From assembly GCA_013152485.1 (NCBI GenBank), contig JAADGG010000006.1, positions 1 through 33,644 on the forward strand: a stretch of 33,644 nucleotides of DNA, written 5' to 3'. Of this stretch, positions 15,587 through 25,838 are shown in pieces. The notes under the pieces are model-generated. The model saw nothing but the letters and a program-made list of their open reading frames with translations, made no database searches and had not been told where the DNA came from. The translations under genes were made by a program, and so were the position numbers. Every line of letters begins with the position of its first letter. Position 1 is the stretch's first letter. Origin of the DNA: Nitrospirota bacterium (GTDB lineage Bacteria > Nitrospirota > Thermodesulfovibrionia > Thermodesulfovibrionales > JdFR-85).

Positions 15587-16237
15587 ATGCTGAAGCTGGG
15601 AGTGCTTGCCTCGGGCAGGGGTTCGAATTTTCAGGCGATAATAGATTCCATCAAGGCGGGATATCTGCCCGCAAGCGTCAGTGTGCTCATAACGGACAAC
15701 CCGGGGGCTTACGCGGTAAAGCGCGCTGAAGACAACGGAATCCCTCCTCTCGTTATGTCTCCGTCGGGGTATCCTTCACACGACTCATACTATGCGGCCG
15801 TTGCGGACGAGCTGAAAAGGCGGGGAGTGGACCTTGTCATACTGGCGGGCTTCATGAGGGTTGTGAGGAAGCCGCTCATCGACGCTTTCCGGATGAGGAT
15901 CATGAACATACACCCGGCGTTGCTTCCGTCGTTCCCGGGGCTTCACGGCCAGAGGCAGGCGGTGAACTATGGAGTCAAGCTGTCCGGTTGCACCGTACAC
16001 TTTGTCGACGAGGGAATGGATACCGGGCCCGTCATCATCCAGGCGGCTGTCCCGGTCTACCATGACGATACAGAGGAGAGCCTTTCGGAGAGGATTCTCA
16101 AGTACGAACACAGGATATTCCCGTACGCGATAAAGTTGTTCGCAGAGGGAAGGCTTCATGTAGAGGGGCGGGTGGTGAAGGTCCTCTCACACTCAAAAGA
16201 AGACGCGGTCGTCGTCAACCCGCCGCTTGATGGTTGA
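15587..16237 (+). CDS. purN: Phosphoribosylglycinamide formyltransferase (folate-dependent)
   Basis: Enzyme of 216 residues transferring a formyl group from 10-formyl-tetrahydrofolate to GAR in purine synthesis. LGVLASGRGSNFQAI binds the phosphate. N107 and H109 lie in MNIHPALLPSFPG, and D145 lies in HFVDEGMDTGPVI; this Asn-His-Asp triad is catalytic in the family. The last 25 residues (RVVKVLSHSKEDAVVV...) are ordinary. Ribosome site GGGGGA lies seven bases before the ATG. It ends 47 bases from the converging ABC transporter gene, and no terminator hairpin was seen between them. Confidence 0.97.
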   Translation: MLKLGVLASGRGSNFQAIIDSIKAGYLPASVSVLITDNPGAYAVKRAEDNGIPPLVMSPSGYPSHDSYYAAVADELKRRGVDLVILAGFMRVVRKPLIDAFRMRIMNIHPALLPSFPGLHGQRQAVNYGVKLSGCTVHFVDEGMDTGPVIIQAAVPVYHDDTEESLSERILKYEHRIFPYAIKLFAEGRLHVEGRVVKVLSHSKEDAVVVNPPLDG

Positions 16238-16284
16238 TGCGCCTGTGACGAGTGCGTGCAGGTGAGCAGTTGCCCGAGAAGAGG

Positions 16285-18090
16285 TCACGGCTGGGTGACG
16301 TTGGCCATCTTGCGGAACTGGGAGCTCGACTCGATCAATTCCGCATAAGTGCCCTTGGCGATGACCCTGCCTTTCTCGAGCATATAGATCACGTCGCATT
16401 CCTGCACCGTCGTAAGACGGTGTGCAATCATGATGATGGTCTTCTTCCTGGAGAGGTTCTGTATCGCCTCCATGATGGCGTTTTCGGTGATACCGTCCAG
16501 TGCACTGGTCGCCTCATCGAAGATGAGCACCTTGGGGTCGTGATACAATGCGCGCGCAATCCCGATGCGCTGGCGCTGGCCGCCGCTCAACCTGACCCCA
16601 CGCTCGCCCACGAGGGTCTCGTAACCGTTCGGCAGGTCTCTCATGATGAAGTCGTGCAGGTTGGCGATTCTCGCTGCACGTTTCACGGCATCGATGTCGA
16701 TCTCTTCATCCCTGACACCGAATGCGATATTGCGTATGACGGTGTCGTCGGTGAGATAGATGGACTGCGGGACATAGCCGAGGTTTTTCTGCCAGCTTCG
16801 GACGTTTTCAGGCGTGATCTCGACGCCGTCCACGATCAGCTTGCCGCTGCTCGGCAAGAGCAGACCGAGGATGATGTCCACGGTCGTGGTCTTTCCTGAA
16901 CCGGTGACACCGACGAATCCGGCGGTTGTGTTGGATTTGATGGTGAGGTTCAGCCCGTCGACGGCGGGAGAGGTTGCGTTCGGATAGTAATATACGACAT
17001 CACGCAGTTCTATGCTGTCTTCAAAGTTCATGGTGGGGATTGGTTCGGAATGGGTTATGGCGCTCGTTCCGGCTCCTTGATGCATCAGGTCGCTGTGCAG
17101 GATGTCCAGTGCGGGAAGATTGTAACGGATGATCGTCATGCCTATGAATATGCGCTGCAATGCCGGCATGAGCCGGTATCCTGCAAAGGCATACAGTGAA
17201 ATCAGGGGCAGGGCTGTTTCGGCGTTCTGCTTGACCCCGATCAGGTAAAGCACTATCAACAGGATTCCACCGAAAGCGATGGTTTCGAGTGCGTACTTGG
17301 GTAACTGGGACAGTATCTGGCTCGTCGCCTCGTAACCGGCAAACTGACGTGATGTTACGGAGTATTTCTGGAGGAAAACGGACTCCCTGCCAAACAGCTT
17401 CAGGTCCTTCACTCCTCCCAATGCCTCGCTTGCCACCTTGAAACACTGGGTCCTTGCTTCAGCGGATATCTTGCCTATCCGAGCCAGTTTCATGCGTACG
17501 AGACCGAAGACAGCCGCATATGCTCCACCAAGCACTACGGCTACCGTCAACGCAAGCAGCGGGTCGACCACTATCAACAGCGCCAGTATGCTCAATGCGA
17601 CGACCATTTTTGTCAATACCTGCATGCCCGGTATGAGCACCCCGCCGATCACCCTGTGGACTTCCATGAGTATGTTCTTGCTCAGGTCCGCCGTGTTGCG
17701 GTTGAGGAAGAAGACGTACGGCTGACTCAGATACTTGTTGAGCAGCCGCTCGGAGAGCGAGTGTCCCTGCAGAAAAGTGAACCTCAGCAGCAGCCATGTG
17801 ATGAAAGACGAAAACCCGTTGCCGAAGGCCAGCACGCTGAGGACGACGACTCCGGTGAAGAACAGGAACTGGTTTGAGCTGGAGAAGCCGAGAAACTCGT
17901 AGACCCGGCTCAGGTACTTGTTCGTATGAATGATTTCCGGATTTGAGACTATCCCCATGAACGGTGTTATGGAGACGATACCCGTGATCTCCGTCAGTCC
18001 CATGATCAATATGCCGCCGAACAGCCAGCATATCTGGTGTTTTTCCCGCCTGGAAAGCAGAGCGAATATCTTACTGAAGTTTTTTATCAT
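16285..18090 (-). CDS. ABC exporter, fused membrane and ATPase domains (MsbA/PglK-like glycan flippase)
   Basis: Half-transporter of 601 residues. Six membrane helices (about 20-330) precede an ATPase domain with Walker A GVTGSGKT, a Q-loop in YVPQSIYL, the signature LSGGQRQR, Walker B VLIFDEATSALD and the switch histidine in IAHRLTT. The N-terminal style (MIKNFSKIFALLSRREKHQI, and EITGIVSITPFMGIV) resembles PglK-type flippases for lipid-linked oligosaccharides more than drug exporters. It diverges from two glycosyltransferase genes, which supports export of a glycan or lipid-linked sugar. Substrate is inferred. No clear promoter or ribosome site was found before its start. Confidence 0.88.
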   Translation of the reverse strand: MIKNFSKIFALLSRREKHQICWLFGGILIMGLTEITGIVSITPFMGIVSNPEIIHTNKYLSRVYEFLGFSSSNQFLFFTGVVVLSVLAFGNGFSSFITWLLLRFTFLQGHSLSERLLNKYLSQPYVFFLNRNTADLSKNILMEVHRVIGGVLIPGMQVLTKMVVALSILALLIVVDPLLALTVAVVLGGAYAAVFGLVRMKLARIGKISAEARTQCFKVASEALGGVKDLKLFGRESVFLQKYSVTSRQFAGYEATSQILSQLPKYALETIAFGGILLIVLYLIGVKQNAETALPLISLYAFAGYRLMPALQRIFIGMTIIRYNLPALDILHSDLMHQGAGTSAITHSEPIPTMNFEDSIELRDVVYYYPNATSPAVDGLNLTIKSNTTAGFVGVTGSGKTTTVDIILGLLLPSSGKLIVDGVEITPENVRSWQKNLGYVPQSIYLTDDTVIRNIAFGVRDEEIDIDAVKRAARIANLHDFIMRDLPNGYETLVGERGVRLSGGQRQRIGIARALYHDPKVLIFDEATSALDGITENAIMEAIQNLSRKKTIIMIAHRLTTVQECDVIYMLEKGRVIAKGTYAELIESSSQFRKMANVTQP

Positions 18091-18354
18091 AGTATGCTGA
18101 TCGCAGTGTCATGGTACAGCAATCCGGAAACCCGGCTTACGGCTTGCCGCGTGGTTCAGGGAGCGACTTTGTCGACCTGTGTGCCCATCGTATTCGCTGC
18201 CGGTTGCGTCTTCAGCCCGACAGCACGTATAAACCAAAGCGCCGCAACATGTTTTGGCCGAACACCAGAGAGACTCACTGTGATATTTTATCATATTTTG
18301 CAGCAGACAAGTAAGACAAAAAACGGCTCAAGCGGCAGATGCCTGCAAACCAAG

Positions 18355-18383
18355 TTGCTATTTCGTCTTTTTTGTATTAAAAT
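18355..18383 (+). promoter_or_regulatory. Candidate promoter of the glycosyltransferase pair
   Basis: TTGCTA (18355-18360) and TAAAAT (18378-18383) are separated by exactly 17 bases, and a T-rich tract fills the spacer. The start would be near 18390, leaving a leader of about 140 bases that contains the 18444-18463 hairpin. Confidence 0.55.
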
Positions 18384-18443
18384 TAAAATAACATATGACA
18401 AAAGTCGAAAGTCTGTCCCTTATTCAACTCTTCGCGCGCGAGA

Positions 18444-18463
18444 CTTTGTGCGGATGCACAAAG
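18444..18463. repeat. Perfect 8-base hairpin in the glycosyltransferase leader
   Basis: CTTTGTGC (18444-18451) and GCACAAAG (18456-18463) pair perfectly around the four-base loop GGAT. No T-run follows, so it is not a classic terminator. It lies about 54 bases downstream of the predicted transcript start and 67 bases before the ATG. Confidence 0.7.
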
Positions 18464-18530
18464 CTTCTGGCCATATACCATATCAGTATCGGTTTCGCTA
18501 CTCTACCACGGTAACGGTTGTTGGGGTTCT

Positions 18531-19502
18531 ATGCACAGAGATGCAGTAGACGAGACACCGAAGTTTTCGGTCCTGATGGCGAGTTACAACAATGGCCCCT
18601 ATATCGCCGCGGCGATCGAGTCCGTCATAAACCAGACCTTCAAGGAGTGGGAACTGGTTGTAGTTGATGACTGTTCTACCGACAGTTCAGTGGAAGTCAT
18701 CGAGTCGTACCTGGATGACGGCAGGATAAGGCTCCTCCGGAACAGTCGCAACACGGGTTATATCGGGACCCTGAGAAGGCTGATCAGTGAGGCGAGGGCC
18801 GAGATCCTCGGCATCCTGGACAGTGATGATGCACTGAAGAGCACCGCCCTCGAGATCATGTACAATGCCCATGTCACCAACCCTCACTGCGGTTTCGTAT
18901 ACTCCAATTTCATGTTCTGCGACAGGGACCTGAACCCGGTAGAGAAGGGATTCTGCACGGCCCTGCCCCCGGCACCAGACAGCAGGACCATCCTGAGGCA
19001 CGACATTGTCGGGCCTTTCAGAACCTTCAAGAAAGACGCCTATTTCAGAACACCCGGCTATGACGATGATATCTTGTATGCAGAAGACAAGGATCTGACC
19101 CTCAAGATGGAGGAAGTCACGGATCTCCTGTATGTTGACGAGGTCTTGTATCTCTACAGGGTCCTGGAGAACTCACAGTCCCACGCCCCGGCCAACAAGG
19201 GTACGATGAAATCGTCGTTTTGCCTGGCGAAGTACAAGGCGTACAAGAGACGGCTGGGGACGGGGATTCCGAACCTGACCGATAAAGAGATGTCGGACCA
19301 GCTCTTTCTTGCCGTTCCCCATTGCATAAAGGCGAGGAACTGGAAAAGGACGGGTTTTTTCCTGATCGAGGCGGTCAGGCTCTCCCCCCTGAACGTCAAG
19401 GGCTGGTTGAATCTGTTTTCCAGGGGGGTGAAGTTTTTGCCGAGGACGGTGTTAAACCGGAGGTCCCGTGATGCCAAGCTTCATGAATACGGCAAGCGTT
19501 AG
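18531..19502 (+). CDS. Family 2 glycosyltransferase (first of pair)
   Basis: Protein of 323 residues. The GT-A fold opens FSVLMASYNNGPYIAAAIESVINQTF, then VVVDDCSTDSS and the metal-binding ILDSDD motif, all classic for inverting family 2 transferases. RHDIVGPFRTFKKDAYF and AEDKDLTLKM are in the acceptor region. No membrane helix, so it is probably cytoplasmic or peripheral. The C-terminal 80 residues contain ARNWKRTGFFLIEAVRLSPLNVKGW, similar to the tail of the next gene, which points to a shared subfamily. Donor and acceptor sugars are unknown. The neighbouring flippase-like ABC gene suggests assembly of a surface glycan. Confidence 0.9.
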   Translation: MHRDAVDETPKFSVLMASYNNGPYIAAAIESVINQTFKEWELVVVDDCSTDSSVEVIESYLDDGRIRLLRNSRNTGYIGTLRRLISEARAEILGILDSDDALKSTALEIMYNAHVTNPHCGFVYSNFMFCDRDLNPVEKGFCTALPPAPDSRTILRHDIVGPFRTFKKDAYFRTPGYDDDILYAEDKDLTLKMEEVTDLLYVDEVLYLYRVLENSQSHAPANKGTMKSSFCLAKYKAYKRRLGTGIPNLTDKEMSDQLFLAVPHCIKARNWKRTGFFLIEAVRLSPLNVKGWLNLFSRGVKFLPRTVLNRRSRDAKLHEYGKR

Positions 19503-20508
19503 AGAGACAGAGCGCAACGGGTTGGGGTCATCCGGCAGGAGATCCACTCCGACGGTGAGCGTTATAGTTCCCACGTATAACAGGGCTCACCTGCTCGGCA
19601 GGGCCCTTGCGAGTGTCGCGCGCCAGACATACAGGGATTTCGAGGTTATCGTCGTTGACGACGGTTCGACGGACGAGACCGCTGAGGTGGTAAAGGAGTT
19701 CGCTTCTCTGGATATACGGTATATCAGGCATGAGAACAACAGGGGCGAGGCAGCGGCAAGAAACACCGGGGTTCTGGCTGCAAAAGGGGAGTTCATCGCC
19801 TTCCTCGACAGTGATGACGAATGGCTGTCTGAGAAGCTGCAGAAGCAGATGGAGGTGTTCAAGCACCAGTCGCCGGAGGTCGGGATCGTCTACAGTGACA
19901 TGTGCGAGATAGACAGGAACGGCAGGAGACGCCTCTGGAGGTCTCCGACCTTCATGCCCGAAGACGGATTCTTCTACAGGAAGGCGCTCGACTACCAGGT
20001 TTACGGAATAGGAATCGGTTCATCGGTAGTCAGAAGGTCGTGTTTTGAGAAGGTGGGACTCTTCGACGAACGCCTGTCTTATTATGTTGACTTTGATTTC
20101 TTCATACGTTTGAGCAAGGAGTACTGTTTCTATCACTTGAGAGAGCCCCTCATGAATTACTACGTAACCGAAGACAGCTTCCGGTGGGTGACCGCCGCCC
20201 ATATAGGCTCCAGAGAAGTAATCCTCGAAAAGTATCTCGAGGATATAAAGGAGAGTGCCAGGACACTGTCGCTCCACTACTGGAAGATGGGGCGTTTCCT
20301 TTGTATACACAACGAGGTCGGAAGGGCGAGGCCCTATCTGCTCAAGGCGATCAGGGCATATCCTCTGAACTGCAAGGCATGGACCTTCCTGATGGTATCC
20401 GTCTCGTTTCCCGGCGGACATGCGTTTCGTTTCATCAACAGGTTGAAGAAAAGGCGGAAACTCTCCGGAGGCGGTGCTCCGGGTGACAGCAGAGGAACAG
20501 GCCTATGA
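19471..20508 (+). CDS. Family 2 glycosyltransferase (second of pair)
   Basis: From the ATG at 19471, with CCGGAGGT six bases upstream, the protein has 345 residues; the start lies 32 bases inside the end of the preceding gene. The GT-A core has SVIVPTYNRAHLLGRAL, VVDDGSTDET, AARNTGVLAAKGEFIAFLDSDDEW and a FDERLSYYVDFDFFIRLSK region. The tail includes RARPYLLKAIRAYPLNCKAW, matching the AxxxxPLNxKxW motif of the first transferase. Sugars are unknown. It converges on the AIR-synthase-like gene with the two stop codons side by side at 20503-20508. Confidence 0.9.
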   Translation: MPSFMNTASVRETERNGLGSSGRRSTPTVSVIVPTYNRAHLLGRALASVARQTYRDFEVIVVDDGSTDETAEVVKEFASLDIRYIRHENNRGEAAARNTGVLAAKGEFIAFLDSDDEWLSEKLQKQMEVFKHQSPEVGIVYSDMCEIDRNGRRRLWRSPTFMPEDGFFYRKALDYQVYGIGIGSSVVRRSCFEKVGLFDERLSYYVDFDFFIRLSKEYCFYHLREPLMNYYVTEDSFRWVTAAHIGSREVILEKYLEDIKESARTLSLHYWKMGRFLCIHNEVGRARPYLLKAIRAYPLNCKAWTFLMVSVSFPGGHAFRFINRLKKRRKLSGGGAPGDSRGTGL

Positions 20509-21519
20509 GAATACCCTCGATATCTCGTCCTGCTCAAAGCAAGGCAGCGGCACCTTTTCGGTCCCGCTGACGAGCGTCAGGCCCTCGGATCTGTCTCTTG
20601 CCGTTCCTACGCGGGCACAATCTATGCCTTCCGCACGGAGCGAACCGATTATAAGCTCCGTGGATGCCGGATCTGCAGCTATAAGGAGTGCGCCGGATGC
20701 GATGACTCCGAGCGGATCCAGTCCAAAGAAGTCACAGAGGAGCCGTGTCTCCGGATAGACGGGGATTGCATCCTTGAAGATTTCCAGCCCGACCCCTGAA
20801 GCAGCGGCGAGCTCATGGAGCCCTGTGGCGAGCCCTCCCTCGGTGGGGTCGTGCATCGCATGGACACCACCTGCTGAGGTTGCGATCTCGGCGTCCCTCA
20901 GCACGCTTATTCCCGGGAAGTCTATAAAACCCTTGCACCTCTCTATGAACTCACGGTCGAAGGCCCCGGAGAGTGCGTCTTCCTTTTCACGTGCCAGGAG
21001 TGCCGTCGCCTCCACTGCAACCCCCTTGGTTACGATTATGTGATCCCCCGCCCTGACACCGGAAGACGTGACGAGCCTCTGCCTGCTGACCGTCCCGAGC
21101 ATCTGTCCCACGACTATCGGCCTTTTGAGGCCATAGGTCACCTCTGTGTGGCCGCCGCATATGGCTATGCCGAGTGCCTTGCATGCTTCGGAGAGCTGGG
21201 AAAAGATGTTGTCTACGAGGTCCTCGTCCGTCATGTCCTCGGGAAGGAGGATGGTTGCGAGAAACCACCGGGGCCGGCCTCCCATGCATGCAATATCATT
21301 GGCGTTGATGTTTATTGCATACCTGCCTATCTGGTCGACGGCAAAAGTGATGGGGTCTGTCTTTGCAATCAGGAGGTCCTCGCCTGCCTCTATTACGGCG
21401 GCATCCTCTCCGATCCGGGGCCCTACGATCACCGCCGGATCCGGAGCCCCCCTGTATTTATCGAGCAGCCGGATCAGGTGTTCGGCTTTGAGTTTGCCCA
21501 CGGGAAAGCCGTCGTTCAT
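20503..21519 (-). CDS. AIR-synthase/ThiL/HypE-like ATP-binding protein
   Basis: Protein of 338 residues from the ATG at 21519, preceded by GGGAG; a GTG 12 codons upstream is less likely. It has the PurM/SelD/ThiL/HypE fold: IGEDAAVIEAG for nucleotide binding, NANDIACMGGRPRW, ICGGHTEVT, VTKGVAVEATALLA and MHDPTEGGLATGLHELA. Family members carry out ATP-dependent phosphoryl chemistry. The reactive C-terminal cysteine of HypE is not at the end here, and the sequence is not close enough to ThiL or PurM to name it. It is usually labelled an AIR-synthase-related protein. The promoter at 21574-21602 probably drives it as a single gene. Confidence 0.85.
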   Translation of the reverse strand: MNDGFPVGKLKAEHLIRLLDKYRGAPDPAVIVGPRIGEDAAVIEAGEDLLIAKTDPITFAVDQIGRYAININANDIACMGGRPRWFLATILLPEDMTDEDLVDNIFSQLSEACKALGIAICGGHTEVTYGLKRPIVVGQMLGTVSRQRLVTSSGVRAGDHIIVTKGVAVEATALLAREKEDALSGAFDREFIERCKGFIDFPGISVLRDAEIATSAGGVHAMHDPTEGGLATGLHELAAASGVGLEIFKDAIPVYPETRLLCDFFGLDPLGVIASGALLIAADPASTELIIGSLRAEGIDCARVGTARDRSEGLTLVSGTEKVPLPCFEQDEISRVFS

Positions 21520-21573
21520 CTGTATAGTCTCCCTGCCGGTCTCGAATGTGTCCACGCAGACGTCCTGTCTCTC

Positions 21574-21602
21574 AGGGTATCAGAATCGCGTTTTTTTGTC
21601 AA
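21574..21602 (-). promoter_or_regulatory. Promoter of the AIR-synthase-like gene
   Basis: On the minus strand a perfect TTGACA (21602-21597) is followed after 17 bases by TACCCT (21579-21574), which keeps the three most conserved -10 bases. The predicted leader to the ATG at 21519 is about 48 bases. Confidence 0.55.
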
Positions 21603-21738
21603 TTTCCCTGAAGGAGTGCCCGGAATGCCGTTTCCGGGGCATGTTCGGGCGGATGACGTCGCATGGAGCCGGAGAATGCCCCGTGCCCGGATCCTTCCGT
21701 CACATGGAGTATCGTGTCTACCCGCCGGCAGGCGCATG

Positions 21739-21768
21739 TTGCAATATGTCGGGCATTTGTATTATCAT
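21739..21768 (+). promoter_or_regulatory. Candidate promoter of the nitronate-monooxygenase-like gene
   Basis: TTGCAA (21739-21744) and TATCAT (21763-21768, five of six) are 18 bases apart. A leader of about 75 bases to the ATG at 21850 is predicted. Confidence 0.45.
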
Positions 21769-21849
21769 AAGACCAAGATAGTTGCAGTGAAGGCATGCGA
21801 TGTTTTGTAAACACCTCATCACCTGAGCAACGTCTAACCTGAAAGTTTT

Positions 21850-22965
21850 ATGCTTCTGCCATTGAAAATCAAGGACAAAAAGATAGATGTGCCGATAATT
21901 CAGGGGGGCATGGGAATAGGGGTCTCACTCTATCCATTGGCCCGTGCCGTTGCCGCCGAGGGCGGTGTCGGCGTAATATCGAGTGCAGCGATAGACAGGC
22001 TGCTGTCCAAGCGCAACAAGAAGAAGTACAATACCTACGAGGCGGTCTATGAAGAGATTTCTCTCGCCAAGAGTGAAGGCGGGGTCGTAGGGATAAACAT
22101 AATGGTGGCACTCGGACGCCACTATGAGGATTCCGTCCGGGGTGCGGTTGACGCCGGTGCAGACATGATCATATCCGGTGCAGGGCTGCCGATGTCGTTA
22201 CCTTCGATTGCAAAGCCCAAACATACGGCCTTGATACCCATCGTCTCTTCGGCGAGGGCACTCAAGATCATCTGCAAGAGGTGGCAGCGTCAAGGTTACC
22301 GGCCTGATGCGGCAGTGCTTGAAGGTCCGCTTGCCGGTGGACACCTCGGGTTCCAGTGGGAACAGCTCAACCTCGAAGAGAACCTCCTCGAAAACCTGCT
22401 TCCTCCAGTGAAGGACGTAGCCCGGCAGTACGGTGACTTCCCGATAATCGTCGCCGGCGGCATCTATACCAACGAGGACATCAAACGCTTCTTGGCCCTT
22501 GGTGCCGACGGTGTCCAGATGGGGACCCGCTTTCTCGGGACCATAGAGAGCTCCGCCACCCCGGAATACAAGGCGGCCCTGTTACGGGCAAAGCGCGACG
22601 ACATCATCGTGGCAACGAAGCCGGGTTCTCCGTGCGGCCTGCCGATAAGGCTGATCAAGCAGTCTCCGATGTATCAGGAAGCACTGGTGCGCGGCCGTCC
22701 TCCGAAATGTGACAAGGGGTATGTCCTCACTAAAGACGAGGAAGGCAGGTATACTCGCTGTCCGGCGCGCGAGAGCAACGAGTCCCACTTCTGTATATGT
22801 AACGGCCTGCTCAGCTCGGCAGGCTACAATCCGGACAAGGAAAAACCGTTGTATACGGTCGGCGCCAATGCTTACCGGGTAGACCGCCTGATGTCTGTGC
22901 ATGAATTGATGAACGAACTCAAAGGAGTGACATCCCCGCCTGCCGTTGAATCCGCAAAGCTGTAG
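21850..22965 (+). CDS. Nitronate monooxygenase/FabK-family FMN protein with cysteine-rich tail
   Basis: FMN-binding TIM barrel of 371 residues: PIIQGGMGIGVS at the N-terminus, GINIMVALGRHY, GAGLP, EGPLAGGHLGF with the family histidine H165, IVAGGI, then GADGVQMGTRFLGTIES for phosphate binding. Family members oxidise nitronates or, as FabK, reduce enoyl-ACP. Unusual here is the C-terminal region with C287, C304, C315 and C317 (CX16CX10CXC), which could bind a metal or an Fe-S cluster. Substrate is unknown; no fatty-acid gene is nearby. Only a weak ribosome site (GAAAG) precedes the ATG. Its stop directly abuts the stop of the converging peptidase gene. Confidence 0.88.
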   Translation: MLLPLKIKDKKIDVPIIQGGMGIGVSLYPLARAVAAEGGVGVISSAAIDRLLSKRNKKKYNTYEAVYEEISLAKSEGGVVGINIMVALGRHYEDSVRGAVDAGADMIISGAGLPMSLPSIAKPKHTALIPIVSSARALKIICKRWQRQGYRPDAAVLEGPLAGGHLGFQWEQLNLEENLLENLLPPVKDVARQYGDFPIIVAGGIYTNEDIKRFLALGADGVQMGTRFLGTIESSATPEYKAALLRAKRDDIIVATKPGSPCGLPIRLIKQSPMYQEALVRGRPPKCDKGYVLTKDEEGRYTRCPARESNESHFCICNGLLSSAGYNPDKEKPLYTVGANAYRVDRLMSVHELMNELKGVTSPPAVESAKL

Positions 22966-25012
<2,047 letters not shown>

Positions 25013-25257
25013 TTACAGAGCGTTGTATAAAAACCACAGGAATTTTTTAGGCAATCCGCTCGGATGCGATCCACCCCGGACCTGCATTGAACCGCCATGG
25101 GGATATAGTCCTAACCTCTCGGAGTTATTTCTTTGTAATAAACATGTTGGCGGCTCGATGTTAAAGTAAAGCTTGCGGTTTTGGGCCTCCTCTCCCTTAC
25201 CCATGGCAGGTCCGGGCAACCGGAGAGACCGATGCTCATACCGGTCAGTGTCTCGAT

Positions 25258-25287
25258 TTGGCATCAGTCACGCCGAAGATGTAAAAT
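25258..25287 (+). promoter_or_regulatory. Promoter of rnhA placing the transcript start at the first ATG
   Basis: TTGGCA (25258-25263, five of six) and TAAAAT (25282-25287, five of six) are 18 bases apart. The -10 box ends seven bases before the ATG at 25295, the same geometry as at nadE. Confidence 0.6.
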
Positions 25288-25294
25288 ACCCGTC

Positions 25295-25771
25295 ATGATG
25301 GGCGGCATGAAGAGAGACGACGACAGGCCTTTCGTCGAGCTGTACGCCGACGGCGCATGCAGCGGGAATCCCGGGGTAGGCGGCTTTGGTGCCATATTGA
25401 AGTCCGGCGGAAAAGTAATGGAACTGTCTGACTCGGAAGAGATGACCACCAACAACAGGATGGAAATGCTCGGGGTGATAACGGCTCTCGAGGCGCTGAA
25501 AGTGCCTTGCAGGGTCAGGGTTACAACGGATTCCGTTTACGTGGTGAAGGGGATGACGGAATGGGTCGAGAAATGGGAGAGGCAGGGCTGGAAGACGTTT
25601 CAGCGGAAGGAAGTGGCAAACAGGGACCTATGGGAGAGGATGCTGAAGGCCTCCAGGGGGCATGATATAGAGTGGATATGGGTGAAAGGCCACAACGGGC
25701 ATGTGGAGAATGAGAGGTGTGACGAGCTTGCAAGGCTTGCCATCATGGATTGTCGCAAACGGAGGGGATGA
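25295..25771 (+). CDS. rnhA: Ribonuclease HI
   Basis: Enzyme of about 158 residues cutting RNA in RNA-DNA hybrids, acting in the cytoplasm during replication and repair. The four acidic residues are present: D19 ([12 protein letters not shown]), E57 (TTNNRMEM), D79 (VTTDSVYV) and D143 ([11 protein letters not shown]), plus the helper H133 (WVKGHNGH). The basic protrusion [17 protein letters not shown] is that of bacterial RNase HI. Starts at 25295, 25298 and 25307 are all possible. None has a good ribosome site, but the promoter geometry favours a leaderless start at 25295. The frame stays open upstream to 25181 without family resemblance. Confidence 0.95.
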   Translation: MMGGMKRDDDRPFVELYADGACSGNPGVGGFGAILKSGGKVMELSDSEEMTTNNRMEMLGVITALEALKVPCRVRVTTDSVYVVKGMTEWVEKWERQGWKTFQRKEVANRDLWERMLKASRGHDIEWIWVKGHNGHVENERCDELARLAIMDCRKRRG

Positions 25772-25824
25772 TGCCCCCGTTCCGGGATTTTCTTGGACCC
25801 CGAATTGGGATAAGACCAGGGACC

Positions 25825-25831
25825 AAGGAGG
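25825..25831 (+). promoter_or_regulatory. Strong ribosome site serving an 11-codon leader ORF
   Basis: AAGGAGG (25825-25831, followed by T) lies seven bases before the ATG at 25839, which opens a short leader frame. It is about 39 bases from the U32 start, too far to serve it directly. Confidence 0.7.
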
Positions 25832-25838
25832 TGTAGAA

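Larger units (their letters stand above)
18091..18530. other. Divergent 440-base non-coding gap, locally AT-rich
   Basis: No gene was credible: the open frames that cross it lack ribosome sites and family features. Bases about 18340-18410 are markedly AT-rich compared with the surroundings. It contains a candidate promoter for the glycosyltransferase pair (18355-18383) and a perfect 8-base hairpin (18444-18463). Its base use suggests regulatory sequence or a boundary of transferred DNA. Confidence 0.6.
21520..21849. other. Divergent intergenic region, AIR-synthase-like and flavoprotein genes (330 bases)
   Basis: It holds two candidate promoters facing outward (21574-21602 minus, 21739-21768 plus). 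Between them I see nothing beyond a weak six-base inverted repeat (CCGGAA near 21620). No gene is supported. Confidence 0.6.

Noticed and set aside
18037-18549. Possible 170-residue protein across the divergent gap
   Set aside because: Starts inside the ABC gene on the opposite strand, has no ribosome site, runs through AT-rich promoter-like sequence and resembles no family.
20503-21519. HypE (hydrogenase maturation)
   Set aside because: HypE ends with a reactive C-terminal cysteine; this protein's last cysteine is about 12 residues from the end and no hyp genes are adjacent.
25040-25100. T-box-like string (GGGTGGATCGC on the minus strand) upstream of ilvC
   Set aside because: It lacks the full T-box consensus, has no terminator/antiterminator pair, and lies upstream of the best -10 box, so it would not be in the ilvC leader.
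25060-25110. GGTTCAATGC on the minus strand resembling a tRNA T-arm
   Set aside because: The flanking bases do not pair into a T-stem and no acceptor or anticodon arm can be built.
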